Assembly (NCBI GenBank): GCA_001687465.1 | Contig: LVLI01000362.1 | Span: 1-56,060, forward strand | Origin: Halocafeteria seosinensis | Taxonomy: Eukaryota > Sar > Bigyra > Bicosoecida | Reading direction: 5' to 3' | Length of the DNA: 56,060 nucleotides | Made by a program: the position numbers and the translations under genes | The notes under the pieces: generated by a model | The model's database searches: none | What the model saw: only the letters and a program-made list of their open reading frames with translations | Told to the model about the DNA's origin: nothing | Shown here: piece by piece, positions 11,081-21,724 of the stretch | How the letters are laid out: every line of letters starts with the position of its first letter | Numbering within the stretch: the first letter of the stretch is position 1

Positions 11081-12652
11081 ATGTCGGTCTCCTCCAGTCC
11101 TTCGGGTGTGGGCGGCAAGCCGGCGGAAACGGAGGACTCGAGCTCATGGCGGACTCGCTTGGAACGTACAGTGGATGAACGGCGAGAGCAACTGAAATAT
11201 CAACGGTCGCTCACCGGTAAAATCAATGCCCTCAATGAACAACTAGAAAAATGGGAGCTACAAGAGGAGGCCAATAAAGATGTTTCCTCGGAGAATAAGA
11301 ACGAAATCAACCTGCTGCTTCATAGCAAGAAAAAGAAAAACCATAAACCTTCCCAGGATGAGTCCGTCACTCGGCAGCTCAGGATGGAGCGAGAGCAGGA
11401 AGCCTCCTCTCAGACTCGAAATGCTCTTTCTACGATTCGCAAAGCTCTTTCGACGACGGATGAACCTTGGAAATCGCTACAGGAAAAGTGGAGAAATAAT
11501 CCGTGGCTTTGGCCCGATCCGGACCCAGCAGCCACAGATGTAATTCCGGTGGTGTCGCCAAAATATCGAAGGTGGGCCCGCCGAAATCAGGGTAAGACTG
11601 AGGAAGAAAAGGAAGAGGAGAGGTTGCGGGAGGAGTATGAATATATTCAAGCGTTGCTAGGCAAAGGACAAGCGTACTTTGATGCAAAAACCAAGGCACC
11701 CAAACGACGCTATAGTTTTGGCAGGTTCATTACCCGGCCGACTAACCAACAGCAACTAAAACGAAAGGACTATAGAAGGCGACCGCGGGCCAATTCCATA
11801 GCGTATTCACCGAAACGTTACCCGGAGAACTTGTCCGCCATACGCCTGTACAACTGTCGGTTAGCTACCATGTCTCTCCATGAACTGATGCAATTTTGCC
11901 GCGCTGCGGAGATTACCGACGAACTCGATGAAGGGCGGCTCCCACGAGAGATGCCCCTGGAAAAGTCTCCAGTGGGGACAACACATCGCGATTTATTTGT
12001 GATGAAAATGGTGAGACGATCGACACAGCAAATAAAGGAAAGAGGAGCTGAGGTTGACGCGTTAGACAATCGAGTCAACCGTATTATGACTAGTCTCAAG
12101 AAAGCTGCCGAGAAAAAAGCACGGCCTGTGCAACTGATGACAGCTCCCGCACATGCGTTTCCGAGGTACACGAGTTCTGGGGTGCCAAGCGAGTATGATG
12201 GCAACGATGTTCGCTCTGGTTTCGGACCCGGATTATCTGTGAGGGATGATGTCGCGGGAGACGAAACCGAGTGCATTCCGGAGGCAACGGACAGGAAAAG
12301 GACCATGGCAGATCGGGGTCAAGTTTATAGCGATGCGTTCGCAGACACCACCAGTTATCGTCCCCTGCGGCATAAGGCCCAATCCCTGAGTCCCTCCAGT
12401 TTCCGTTTGAATGTGGCGGAGCTAGAAAGAGCGCATCAAGAGGAACAGCATCCTCACAGTGCTCGCTCTCACCGGTCGATGGAACGAGATAAATTACCAT
12501 CGCACATTGACCTCGGAACTGTACGAGCTAGCAGTCGACGAGCGTTGGAGACTACAGGTGAGCTAGCTCCATGGGAAGTTACTGCTCGAAGTATCCACCA
12601 ACGGCGGGTGTCTCAGGAAATGTTTGACTTTACCTTGAACACTGAGGACTAA
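11081..12652 (+). CDS. Hypothetical charged protein, 523 aa
   Basis: A single open exon from an ATG at 11081 to TAA at 12652. I do not recognise the family. The first 150 residues are strongly charged and probably coiled coil (for example KINALNEQLEKWELQEE and long Lys/Arg/Glu runs). A middle stretch around residues 145-200 has WRNNPWLWPDPDPAA followed by an Arg/Glu-rich helix. Residues 210-260 are basic (KRKDYRRRPRANS). A second helical segment (about 275-345, LHELMQFCRAAEI and following) leads into a disordered, Ser/Arg-rich C-terminus. There is no signal peptide, membrane helix or Cys-rich motif, so a cytoplasmic, cytoskeletal or nuclear structural role is possible but not shown. Codon use and the lack of an open competing frame support a real gene. 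Confidence 0.75.
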   Translation: MSVSSSPSGVGGKPAETEDSSSWRTRLERTVDERREQLKYQRSLTGKINALNEQLEKWELQEEANKDVSSENKNEINLLLHSKKKKNHKPSQDESVTRQLRMEREQEASSQTRNALSTIRKALSTTDEPWKSLQEKWRNNPWLWPDPDPAATDVIPVVSPKYRRWARRNQGKTEEEKEEERLREEYEYIQALLGKGQAYFDAKTKAPKRRYSFGRFITRPTNQQQLKRKDYRRRPRANSIAYSPKRYPENLSAIRLYNCRLATMSLHELMQFCRAAEITDELDEGRLPREMPLEKSPVGTTHRDLFVMKMVRRSTQQIKERGAEVDALDNRVNRIMTSLKKAAEKKARPVQLMTAPAHAFPRYTSSGVPSEYDGNDVRSGFGPGLSVRDDVAGDETECIPEATDRKRTMADRGQVYSDAFADTTSYRPLRHKAQSLSPSSFRLNVAELERAHQEEQHPHSARSHRSMERDKLPSHIDLGTVRASSRRALETTGELAPWEVTARSIHQRRVSQEMFDFTLNTED

Positions 12653-13628
12653 AGGGAAATCTCGAATAAAGGAGGAAGTGATGATGAAGCTGGAAACCAC
12701 TAGGTGGGCTATCTGTCACATATGTGTGTGTGTGTGTGTCTAACCACTAGAAGTTTGAAATTTTCCTTGTGGAGTCATACAAAATTTGGGTTGTACCTCA
12801 CCACCCTACACTAACACCTGGCCTAGTGATGGCAGCCTGTAACCTACTCGTCTTTCGGTAGGAGCAATACTAATACACATCGTGATGAAGACACATGTGC
12901 CAGATAGCCCACCTCCAAAGAGACTACCTCGCAACTGGTGTTTTAGCCAAGCCTTCCTTCGCTAATTCGCTCATGCTTTCATACGATACTTCGTGGACAT
13001 CATTAAAACCATAACCTCCACTCACAAGTTGGATGCTAGATCTATGTAAAAACCTTTTTCGAACTGAATCGAATATACCACACGGTAGACTCCGCACCGC
13101 AGTCAGAGCCAGAGCCAGAGCTGGTTTCTCGCTCCCTCTCTGTATTTGTGTCTTTTCCGTGGGTGGGCATGTTTACATGAACACAATGTAGTATACTTCT
13201 GTCCTTCCCTCCCATTTCCCAACGTCTCCCGCATCCTCTTCGCTCCGCTTCTTTTTAAAGGTCGCTATGTGAACTGCACGAAGGTGACAGCTGCGCAACT
13301 TCAACTTCAACAAACGACGGCTCCATATTCCGCGGACCGCACAGACAGTCTTTGAGTGAATGGAGGTTGGTTATGCACATGTCTCAATTGTCTTTATTTT
13401 GGTTGTTGGGTGTCTTGGGAGTGAGAACGCAGCGGTTGCGACGCGTCAAGCCATCGAGAGAGAGGCTGTCATGGCATGCTTTTTGTAATTTATTTCAAGG
13501 GGAGCGCGCAGGGTAAGTGCTTCCCCAGTACTTTGTTCATGGGCCGCAGTGCTCGTAATTAGAGCCTTTGGCAGCATAATCGCCACCGTATTCGGTACAT
13601 ACCTCACCTAGGTACCTCCTGGTGAAAA
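12653..13628. other. Intergenic stretch with a TIR-flanked element and phosphatase upstream region
   Basis: It contains the inverted-repeat element at 12702-12922. The rest is non-coding as far as I can see, and the final few hundred bases before 13629 should hold the promoter and 5' leader of the phosphatase gene. A short imperfect cagagccagagccagagc repeat lies near 13102. Confidence 0.55.
12702..12922. mobile_element. MITE-like element with terminal inverted repeats
   Basis: The left end reads aggtgggctatctgtcacat at 12702 and runs into a (TG)n tract. The right end, read on the opposite strand from 12922, is aggtgggctatctggcacat, so 19 of 20 bases match in inverted orientation about 220 bp apart. 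The interior is non-coding. The same terminal motif occurs at 37031-37050 (-) and, diverged, at 1298-1318 (+). This fits a small non-autonomous DNA transposon. I see no clear target-site duplication, so the exact ends and superfamily remain open. Confidence 0.72.
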
Positions 13629-15443
13629 ATGCAGGTTGAATCGATGGCTGAAAAGCTCTGGAAAATCTGGCGGGAGAGCCAGAGTAGCTCTTCAGGATCA
13701 CTTCGAGGGTCCATTACAACCTGTAATTGGATCATTCCAGGTGTTTTACTGGCCGGCGGCTATCCAGGTAGTTCAAACTCAGAGGAGCATGAGAGTGTCA
13801 TTGAAGCACTGGTGAAATCGTCGGGCGTGACAACGTTTGTCTGCCTTCAATGCCGGGATGAATTGGAGGACAATTTGGCACCTTATATGCCAATTGCAGC
13901 CAGAATTGCCCGGGATACAAAGCGTCCCAAGAAATTTAAGGCCCATGAATCTTCGTTCATGTTAACTGATTTGGGAGAGCAATCCCCGCAACAGCAGCAC
14001 AAGCCCGACGTTCAAAGGTCCGCCTCGTTTAGTAGCGTAATCCATCGATTCGAGGAACTAGGGGATATGGAATCGACTCGATGGTCAGTAGATAGTACAC
14101 ACAGTCAAGATAGTAGAAATTATGACCAGGAAGAAGAAATATATGGTCATGACCCAGAAAGGGATCAGCTCTTCGCGCCCGAGCAACAGCGGCGCAAGCG
14201 AAGCAAGACACAAACTACGGAGGAGGAGCTAACATCCTTTCCTCCAGTGCAACATTCGGAGACGCTAGGTGAAGCTAGGCAAAGAACACGTACTGACTCG
14301 TGGTTTGAGTCCGCGGCTGGTGATCTGTTTAATGCTGGCCACTGGTATCACTCTGACCCTGAACACGAACGGGAAGGATCGTATGACCATTTCTCCACCA
14401 GAACAGCTGGACCGTTCTTCTTGACTGAGGACGGCGTTACACAGCTTTACTTTCCCATTAGAGATGGCGAAATAGCTGATGATGCATATGTAATGACTCT
14501 TGTACAGCATTTGGGCTTACGGATTGCAAAAGCAATGAAGATAAACGAAGATAACTTGTCCCTTTTGCAGCGGAGTAAGGAGAGGAGTAAGAGCAAACCT
14601 TCTACCAAGCTTTGGAAGCGGCAGTTCTCCAGAGCCAAGTCCAGTGGCAATATTTTCGATAATGGTAAAGAGGACGCCAACCACCAGCAGGTAATTCCGG
14701 GCAATATAATATCGCCTCAGACCGATGATGGCTGCTCTACCCCAGACAGTTTCTTCGTCGACGATAACCCGTTCCAGGCAGATATGATAAATAGGTATCG
14801 GCAGCAGAGTACGGATTCGTCTAATGATGAAGGGGCACTTATCGAGAACGGACATATTGCGATGCCCAACAGGGAGCGTGCTTCAACGACACCACGTCCA
14901 GAATTCGTTTCTTTTGATCGCGTGGAAGACTTGCCTCGTCGGGATTCCGAAGGTGGTGGACACATCAGCGGTACGCAACCTCCCTCTCCAGATAGCCGTT
15001 TCAAGCGGCCATTCGTCCGGTCTTCTTCCGATAGTTTTGATGTATCGGACAATTCTGACCCGAGTTACTTGTCGAGTAGTGTCTGTGGCAACGGAAGTGA
15101 AGATGAGACACCGAACTCCCCAGGAAATCTAAGTAGGAAGTCCGCCATCAAACAGATGAAGCCTCATGAAGTGTTTTACGTTCACTGCTACGGAGGCCAT
15201 GGACGTACAGGGACTATTGTGAGTCTTCTCTTGGTGGCTCTTTTTGGTATTGACGGAGAGACGGCCATGCAGTTTGTGAATCATGCTCATAGCTTCCGCG
15301 TGAGATACAGCGAGTATCCTTCTCCCGAGTCGTATGAGCAGGTTCAGCAAGTCTTGCGCTTGACTCCTAGATTACAGCATCTTCACCTTGCGAAGAGTCA
15401 CACCGCTAACGGTGGTGGCGTACACAGCCCTATGCATAGATAA
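13629..15443 (+). CDS. Protein tyrosine / dual-specificity phosphatase with interrupted core
   Basis: A single exon of 604 aa from ATG 13629. The phosphatase signature is HCYGGHGRTG with the nucleophilic Cys at about residue 520 and the Arg six residues later (C-x5-R), followed by a helix and an RVRYSEYPSPESYEQ segment as in Cys-dependent phosphatases. The N-terminal strand WIIPGVLLAGGYPG (about 35-48) and VTTFVCLQ (about 74-81) resemble the start of this fold. A candidate general-acid Asp lies in FPIRDGEIADD at about residue 279. Between these core pieces sit two long low-complexity, Ser/Glu-rich insertions (about 115-260 and 310-500), so the catalytic elements are spread over 600 aa instead of 150-200. 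Specificity (phosphotyrosine, dual or lipid) cannot be told. No membrane helix or signal is seen, so it is probably cytosolic. Confidence 0.82.
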   Translation: MQVESMAEKLWKIWRESQSSSSGSLRGSITTCNWIIPGVLLAGGYPGSSNSEEHESVIEALVKSSGVTTFVCLQCRDELEDNLAPYMPIAARIARDTKRPKKFKAHESSFMLTDLGEQSPQQQHKPDVQRSASFSSVIHRFEELGDMESTRWSVDSTHSQDSRNYDQEEEIYGHDPERDQLFAPEQQRRKRSKTQTTEEELTSFPPVQHSETLGEARQRTRTDSWFESAAGDLFNAGHWYHSDPEHEREGSYDHFSTRTAGPFFLTEDGVTQLYFPIRDGEIADDAYVMTLVQHLGLRIAKAMKINEDNLSLLQRSKERSKSKPSTKLWKRQFSRAKSSGNIFDNGKEDANHQQVIPGNIISPQTDDGCSTPDSFFVDDNPFQADMINRYRQQSTDSSNDEGALIENGHIAMPNRERASTTPRPEFVSFDRVEDLPRRDSEGGGHISGTQPPSPDSRFKRPFVRSSSDSFDVSDNSDPSYLSSSVCGNGSEDETPNSPGNLSRKSAIKQMKPHEVFYVHCYGGHGRTGTIVSLLLVALFGIDGETAMQFVNHAHSFRVRYSEYPSPESYEQVQQVLRLTPRLQHLHLAKSHTANGGGVHSPMHR

Positions 15444-15840
15444 GGTAGATGGGGTCGAAGAAATTCCACACTGAGTATTAGGGAACTTGAGAGTGTATTA
15501 CCAAGTCTAGCATGTAATTGAGTGCTATTTTCAGTTAGTTCAACGTGGAATCAAAATCGCATGAGTTGTAATAGACCACTCTCTGCTCTGTTGTGGAATA
15601 ACCATTGCGTTGCCTGCTAGGCTTGGGGCAGAACCTCATTCTGGGGGTTGTAACTCAGAGCCTACTTCGTTAAGTGAACTGCTCGTATGAGAGCATTTGC
15701 GGCGTATCATAAGCGAGCACTTTCCCCTTTAAATGCTTCGCTGCTTCGCCTGTTGAACTTCTGTCACGTCATCCAGCTACCAGTCGGGACCTTCTAGAGC
15801 TGCATATTCCAATAATTTAACGGCATAATTTGGCCTCTTA
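15444..15840. other. Intergenic 3' region, nothing recognised
   Basis: The convergent 3' ends of the phosphatase (+) and the small membrane protein (-) face each other here. I see no further coding sequence or repeat. Confidence 0.5.
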
Positions 15841-16169
15841 TCACCTCTGTTCATGATCATCGTTCGCCTCTGAATTCCTGGATTCCTCTTGTTCTTGCCT
15901 CACTTCACTTTGTGGCTGTGGTTCCTCCAACAAGGTCCTCAGCCTGTCTTTATCCACGCGGTCTTTTATGTGCACCATGTGTTTTCTGGCAAAAAGTCCA
16001 GCGTGCCATTATGATTTACATACGTGCTCATACAGGACAATGCTTACCTGTGCTCTGTGCTGAATTGGTCCACATTAAAGTGAGAATTGTAATAAAGTCC
16101 AATGCAGAGAGCACACATGCACCACCACATGACAGTCTGTGTCGACTTTTTCTTTGTTCCGCCTCTCAT
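15841..16169 (-). CDS. Small N-terminally anchored membrane protein, 88 aa, two exons
   Basis: The minus strand reads an exon from ATG 16169 to 16048, a 62-nt GT-AG intron (gtaagc...gccag) and an exon from 15985 to a TGA at 15841. The product begins MRGGTKKKSTQ, then one hydrophobic helix (about residues 13-30, VMWWCMCALCIGLYY), then a charged amphipathic stretch (EHRKHMVHIKDRVDKDR) and an acidic Gln/Glu-rich tail. Codon phase is kept across the intron, which argues against chance. Basic N-terminus, single helix and charged helix resemble small mitochondrial inner-membrane assembly factors such as PET117 in layout, but sequence similarity is weak and this is inference. It lies between the phosphatase gene and the large disordered gene, on the opposite strand to both. 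Confidence 0.55.
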
Positions 16170-16458
16170 ATTACCTACTAAAAATTCATTGGGAAATACT
16201 GTAAATGAAAAAGGAAGAGAGATATCAACAAGAATTCTCCAATTCTTCTTCTTGGGGGCATTTACAGAGCGTCTTTTGGTAGCCTGTGAACCTTGAAGTT
16301 GCAGATATGCAAAAGCCCCTTCCAGTCTTTCGTAACGATGATTAAGCGGGGGATTGATTGATTGATGGAAGCACGACGAGGAAAAGGAAAAGAGAATTCT
16401 GCACTGTCTGACAGGGAAAGGTATTCTCATTTGCTGTATACACAGTGGTTTGGGCGCC

Positions 16459-19273
16459 ATGGAGGGAGACGGCCATCAGCAGCGCAGTTCCCACCATGGC
16501 TTTGGAAGCCCTACACGGCACCCCCACAACGCCCACACCAGTTCCAGGGGTCCCGGAGGGACGTTTTCCTCACTTCAACATCATCGGTCGGACGAGAATG
16601 CAGGAAGCGCAGCCGCGGCGGCGGCCAGCGCGAGAGCCTCTGTGGAGGACTTCCCAGCCGTAAGTCAGGATCCTTTATTGTCCTTTGGGGAGGAGGATGC
16701 ATGGCGGTCGCCCGGATCTGCTCCGGAACTGAGATATTCGAGAAACAAGGGGGATAGAATCGTGGGAGGAATGAAATCGGAAGATATCTTATTACATCGG
16801 CGCACGGAACAGAGTGCGAGGGCCAACGTTGCGACTTCAAGCATCAGTTTGGAAGGAAATGGCGCCCCCGATGTCGGCATCAATGGGAGACAGAATGGGC
16901 CCACGACGCAAGTACACCAAGGTGAATCCTCGTCCCATTTTCGACAATTTGCATCTCCGTCTCCCATACGGTCCCATCACTCGGCAATGAGGCCATCCAA
17001 CTTTGCTAGAACAGCAAACAAACTGAACAAGACGTCTTCCTTGACCAGATCTAGAACCCCACACACAGGCCCGAACACGTCGAATCTGGAGAACACTAGG
17101 GGTGAACAGGCTCGTCCTTTCTCCAATTCCATTCGAATGGGAGAGCATAATCAGCGTTCGACCAATTCCCTGGGTCTGTCTGTTGGGGCGTTTGGTGGAG
17201 CCAACATATCGGCTCAACAGCGCCTACCTGCTTCCAGGCAATCAGAAACTAGTGCATCCCGCAACTCTGCATCGAGGAGTTCCACCCATTACAGCCAGGA
17301 ACAGAATTCGGAGGATGTGTTCGGCGACAGCTGCACTCTCTCCCAGCCAAGTATTCATCAATGGTACTCCATGAGCCCGCGAACTCCATCGGCCACGAAA
17401 GAGACCTATTCACCGCCCTCATCTTCCGAAAGCAATCAGTCTTCGCTCTTCTCTAGAGAGTCTACTTCGAACAATAGCAGGAAGAGTGGTTTCAACGTCC
17501 ACAACGGCCCTCCAAAGACGGCATCCGATGACCCGAGTATGTTCCAAAGACGGGAATTGTCCCGGGAATCTTCAAATACCGACATTGTTGACCCTGCTGC
17601 TCCCAATTTTCGGACTTCAGCTGCAAGCAGGGAAGGACACCAAACTACAGACTCCTTACCGCATAGCTCTACGAATGGGACATTTTTGTCCAACCCTGGA
17701 CGAGCATCGTCTCCTACTGGAGCATTACAAGGAAGTGATCGCCATTCTGAAAGTGATCAGCATCTGAGAACGCGATCACGTTCGGCTAAAGTCCGTCGAG
17801 ACGGCTCAAAAATGGAGAAGTCGTCCAAGGTGGGTCAAACCCGCAAAGCAGCTAGTGCTAGGCCACGTAGGTCATGGCTGACATTTTCTCATCGTCCTCC
17901 AACAAGGCAGAGGAACATCTTACCGAACAGTATAGACGATTTGAATACTCTGACCGAATCCTTCCAGAATACTACGAGTACACGTGCCCAAGCGATTTGG
18001 AAAGAGCTGGCATCTTACCGCGAGGAGGTTTCTTCGAGAGCACGAGGGGAGAGTCATTCCCAAAACGGGAGTGATGGACGACGCCAAAACGGCAAAGCCA
18101 GTTATTCGACTACTGGCATACGTTCGATGAATTCTATGAATACCGGATTTGACATCCCTGTCGCAATACGGGAGGAAGAATCGGGGGATGAGAACAGCGA
18201 TTCAGATCAGAAGACGTCTCGTCGTTCCTCAAGTCAGACGCACAGATACGAAAATACAGGTACTATCCCTCCGAACCGGTCTCATCATTTCGAGACATAT
18301 GATTCCCCTGCCGAACGAGATGGGTTTGTGAATATGCCAGTGACGTATGATGTGCCAATCAATGTCTCCTATACTCGCCGGAGCCGCATACAATCAGCTG
18401 CGGCTAGGGCTAACATTAAATCAAAACCAAATCTTGAAGGGAAAGCATCGGCACAGAAAAAACCAGTAGAGACCACAACATCCACTAAACCCAATAGAGG
18501 GACCAGCGCACGCCAATATGGAGCTGCGAAGCTCCGTCAGACTAGTAGCGCTCGACCGCGACAGCAAATGCTCTCTCGAGACAATACGAAAACCTCCAGT
18601 TCCAGCGAAACTACTTCCAGGGTCAGCCTTAACAACTTATCAATTTCTGAAGCGTATGCTGCCGGTGTAGAATCTGCTTCTGCACTCACAAGAGGGCCTA
18701 ACGGTGCCGTTCGCGATGAAGACGCCGACCCACGTCCAAGTACAGAGGAGAAACCGGGAGAGACCAACGGAAAAGCACGTCAGAGTAGTTCTGAGGAGTC
18801 TCATAAAGTAAAGGAAGCGGAAAAAACCACCGAGCAGTCTGAGGGAGATACGCTTACCTCTCCGAGGAACGCCTCACGTCGCGATGTCCTCAAACAGGTT
18901 CAAGATGAGATGCTAGAGTGGGAGCGACAGATGATGATTAAGAGAGGATCCGCCTCCGACGGTCGTGAAGGAGAAAACGATGTGGATGTGCAAGACAGGA
19001 TTGACTTCGATGACATCTTTATTGAGAGTTCCGATGGTGAGGAATCGTCAGGAGAATGGTCAACGGAGAATGAGGAAGGTGACGACGAAGCCGAAGAGGG
19101 ACAAGAGGAGGACGATGAATCCCTTGCGAATCAAATAGGTAAGCGGTTTTTATGTGAGACTTTGAATAGTATTATTGCAGTCACAGTGGAATGATCTGCC
19201 TCCAGGCTCGGCACTGGGTGATGACTTTTTATACCTCTTTGGAGGCGACGAAGAGGAGGATGGTGAGACGTAG
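16459..19273 (+). CDS. Large disordered hypothetical protein, about 915 aa
   Basis: The first ATG in frame is at 16459 (gcgccatgg context). Exon 1 runs to 19138, then a 67-nt intron (gtaagc...ctccag) and a second exon 19206-19273 ending QIGSALGDDFLYLFGG and an acidic tail with TAG. Reading without the splice adds a short unrelated tail, so the spliced form is preferred. The protein is dominated by Ser, Asn, Arg and Gln and is probably mostly disordered. A possible helical segment near residues 485-530 (LNTLTESFQNTTSTRAQAIWK) and one near 810-830 (LKQVQDEMLEWERQMM) stand out, as does a strongly acidic stretch (about 845-895). I recognise no domain. The basic/Ser-rich body and acidic C-terminus suggest a nuclear or cytoskeletal scaffold, without proof. 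Its 3' end lies about 20 bp from the convergent DsbA-like gene. Confidence 0.75.
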
Positions 19274-19293
19274 TGGCAGATGTGATTGGGTTG

Positions 19294-20145
19294 TTATTCT
19301 ACTTGTTCGAGAGCAGTTTCAACAAGGGTAGCGAAATGCCCTGGGTCTTGTGCCCCCGAGGTAGTATACTCTTTCGAAGTCTTTGTTCCTCCTTCTGCTT
19401 TGATGATGAAAAACGGGACACCTCTAATGCCATATCTTTCTTGGTATGATCTGATGGTATTCTCTACTTCATCCTTTCCCTGGTTGGATTTCAGGTATTG
19501 TTCAGCTTCTTTTTTGTCGAGTCCGACTTCTTCAATAGCGTCCAGCAGCATGGCGTGATCACCAATGTTGCCATTTTCTTCGAACTGCAACAGAACAGCG
19601 CCAGGGTGGTAATACTGTAGCCTGGAACGGAACGCCGGTTGTTCACACTTACATAGCGTTTGAAAAGGATCTGCATGTAGTCATTATGCTTCGTTTCATC
19701 TTTCTGTGCAACCCATTCAACGAGGCGATGGGCATCAATGGTGTTGGCTGAGGTGTTATCCCACTGCAGAATGAACCATCGGAGAGAGACGGTGGAAAAC
19801 ACATACACACAAACGCCCCACAGACAAGTCGGTTTCGGTGCATACCTTGAAGTCTATGTTCTCTTCTCGTCCAGCTTCTTGCAGATGCTGCTGTAGAGCA
19901 TGCATACGCTCTGGACCAAATTTTTTGCGCAAGGCATCCTTGGTTTTCACTCCTTCTTTCGGCATCGTCGGATCCAGTTGAAAAGGCTGCCACCGCAGGT
20001 TTAACTGGGTTCTGTCTAGGAGATCCTGATTCTCCTTGCGCAATTGCTCCCATCCCTTGAAAAAGCGTCTATATCCCACATAACACCATGGGCAGACGAT
20101 GTCGGAGACAATGTCAACTTGGAGTTTGAGGTGATTACTACTCAT
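19294..20145 (-). CDS. FrnE/DsbA-family thioredoxin-fold oxidoreductase
   Basis: Three exons on the minus strand: 20145-19846, 19763-19653 and 19584-19294, all phase 0 with GT-AG introns of 68-82 nt, giving 233 aa. The active site is CPWC near residue 18 in the context DIVCPWCYVGYRRF, characteristic of the FrnE branch of DSBA-like proteins. These have a thioredoxin fold with a helical insertion and act in thiol-disulfide or glutathione-linked isomerisation chemistry. The cis-Pro loop is visible as GIRGVPFFII in the last exon, and the helical insert (KTKDALRKKFG to LFKRY) spans exons 1-2. Length matches the family (about 210-240 aa). No signal peptide is present, so a cytosolic location is likely. 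The substrate is unknown. Confidence 0.92.
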
Positions 20146-21724
20146 TGTCTTACCACCGTCGCGACACCAGATTCAGCGTACACTAGCGTAATGAACAATA
20201 GAGTGGATTATCAAGCCATCACGGTCATAAAATTGCGTGTATAATTCTCCTGAAGGCATTGTTCGATGGAAATTCATGGAACAAACCCAACTTCAACTTG
20301 CAAGCAATGGAGGACCACTGGAGGTACACCTGCTACGCATTATGATGCACGTATTCCGACTGCAGTAGTGCAAGAACTAAGCCTCTCATGGATGATAGAT
20401 CCAGCTCGCGGGATTACGGTCGCACAGGACTCTGTCGGGAAGTACCCCAGCATGTTTCATAGGAGGGCACTACGACATCAAGTGTACAATTGTATTGCCT
20501 TCTAGCAAAGCGAAACTTGTATCATTAGATCAGCATCCATGGCATTCTCCAGCAGCAGCGAAACTTAGTCCTCCTCCCCCACTTTACTTGAACGTTGCTT
20601 CTATAATACGACCCTCAATCCTGCCCCATCAGCGACTTTGAGTCCCTTGAATCCCCTGAGGTACAGCATAATTAGCATTGCACTCGGGTCTCGAGTTATG
20701 ATTTGGTTCGTTCATTTCTTGCATACATTGTGCATTGAGTTCCCCTACTCGGGAAGGTTCCATGCTTCCAGTCCGCGTGCATTTAGCTTGGCAGAATGTT
20801 CCACGAGCAAGGGGCTGGTGCTCCACCCTGTAGCAGCTGTGTTATGCCGTCCATACTGCCTTATGCACGTATTGAAAGGAAGCCACTAGGCACTACGCGT
20901 CTTCTGGATGAGCATGAGGGCCGAATGGAGTGACGTACCAACCGAAATGGTAGGATTCATGGGAGTATCTCATCTGTCGCTGCAACGAGCTTGCTCAAAG
21001 CTCATCTACAGACCTGCTGGTGAGCACAGGAGGTCGGTCCACTTGCATGATCGCTCTTGTGTGAGAATTCCAACCCACCACGTCAGATACAGCATGCCGT
21101 CGGAATGGGATCCCGCGTTCTTCTCTGGTGCCACAGGGCTGACGTCGTCAGCCTGATGAGTCCGCCCGCAACGTGGGCCACCCTGGCCCCCTTACCCGTC
21201 TCGTCAATTCCCCACGTTCCCTGGAACTGCTCGAGAACAGAGTTGAAGTGGGATTCCGCATCCTCTGGGCGGGGCGCGGAGAACCTCGTCTTGTCGATGA
21301 GCTATGACCGACACCACCGATCTACCGTCTTGGCGGGAAACAGCTTGAGGAGGGCGGACCATGGAGTTGAACTTGGTGGAACTTTCCATATGAGATTCGT
21401 CAGTCTATTTCATGCCCCTAGCATTGTTTGTACCGTCTGTTCTGGGGGAGACAGCAAGTAGAAACATCACACCTCGTCATAGACGCCTCGTGAGAGGGTG
21501 TATGAACCGAGTGGTCGTTGGAAAAGGCCACACGACTGTCGACGCAAGAGGCGGAGGGACCTTCGTTCGACTCAAAATAAGGCATTTATACGTCTCTAAA
21601 ACTAATTTAATCATACTCAAGGAGTCTATCTGATTGTATCGAAAAGATACAACAAGAAAAGCAGCGGCTTTCACTTGAGAAGTGGAGCTCTTGGTCAGCA
21701 TTTGGACGACAACGGCAACGGAAC
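20146..21724. other. Intergenic stretch with possible decayed coding remnants
   Basis: No intact gene is supported. On the minus strand at about 21380-21090 a frame interrupted by a stop reads protein-like sequence (for example FSAPRPEDAESHFN, then QFQGTWGIDETGKG), and the minus strand at about 20880-20640 has further broken frames. These could be remnants of a gene or transposable element; I recognise no family. The last about 100 bp is the probable 5' leader of the giant gene. Confidence 0.4.
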
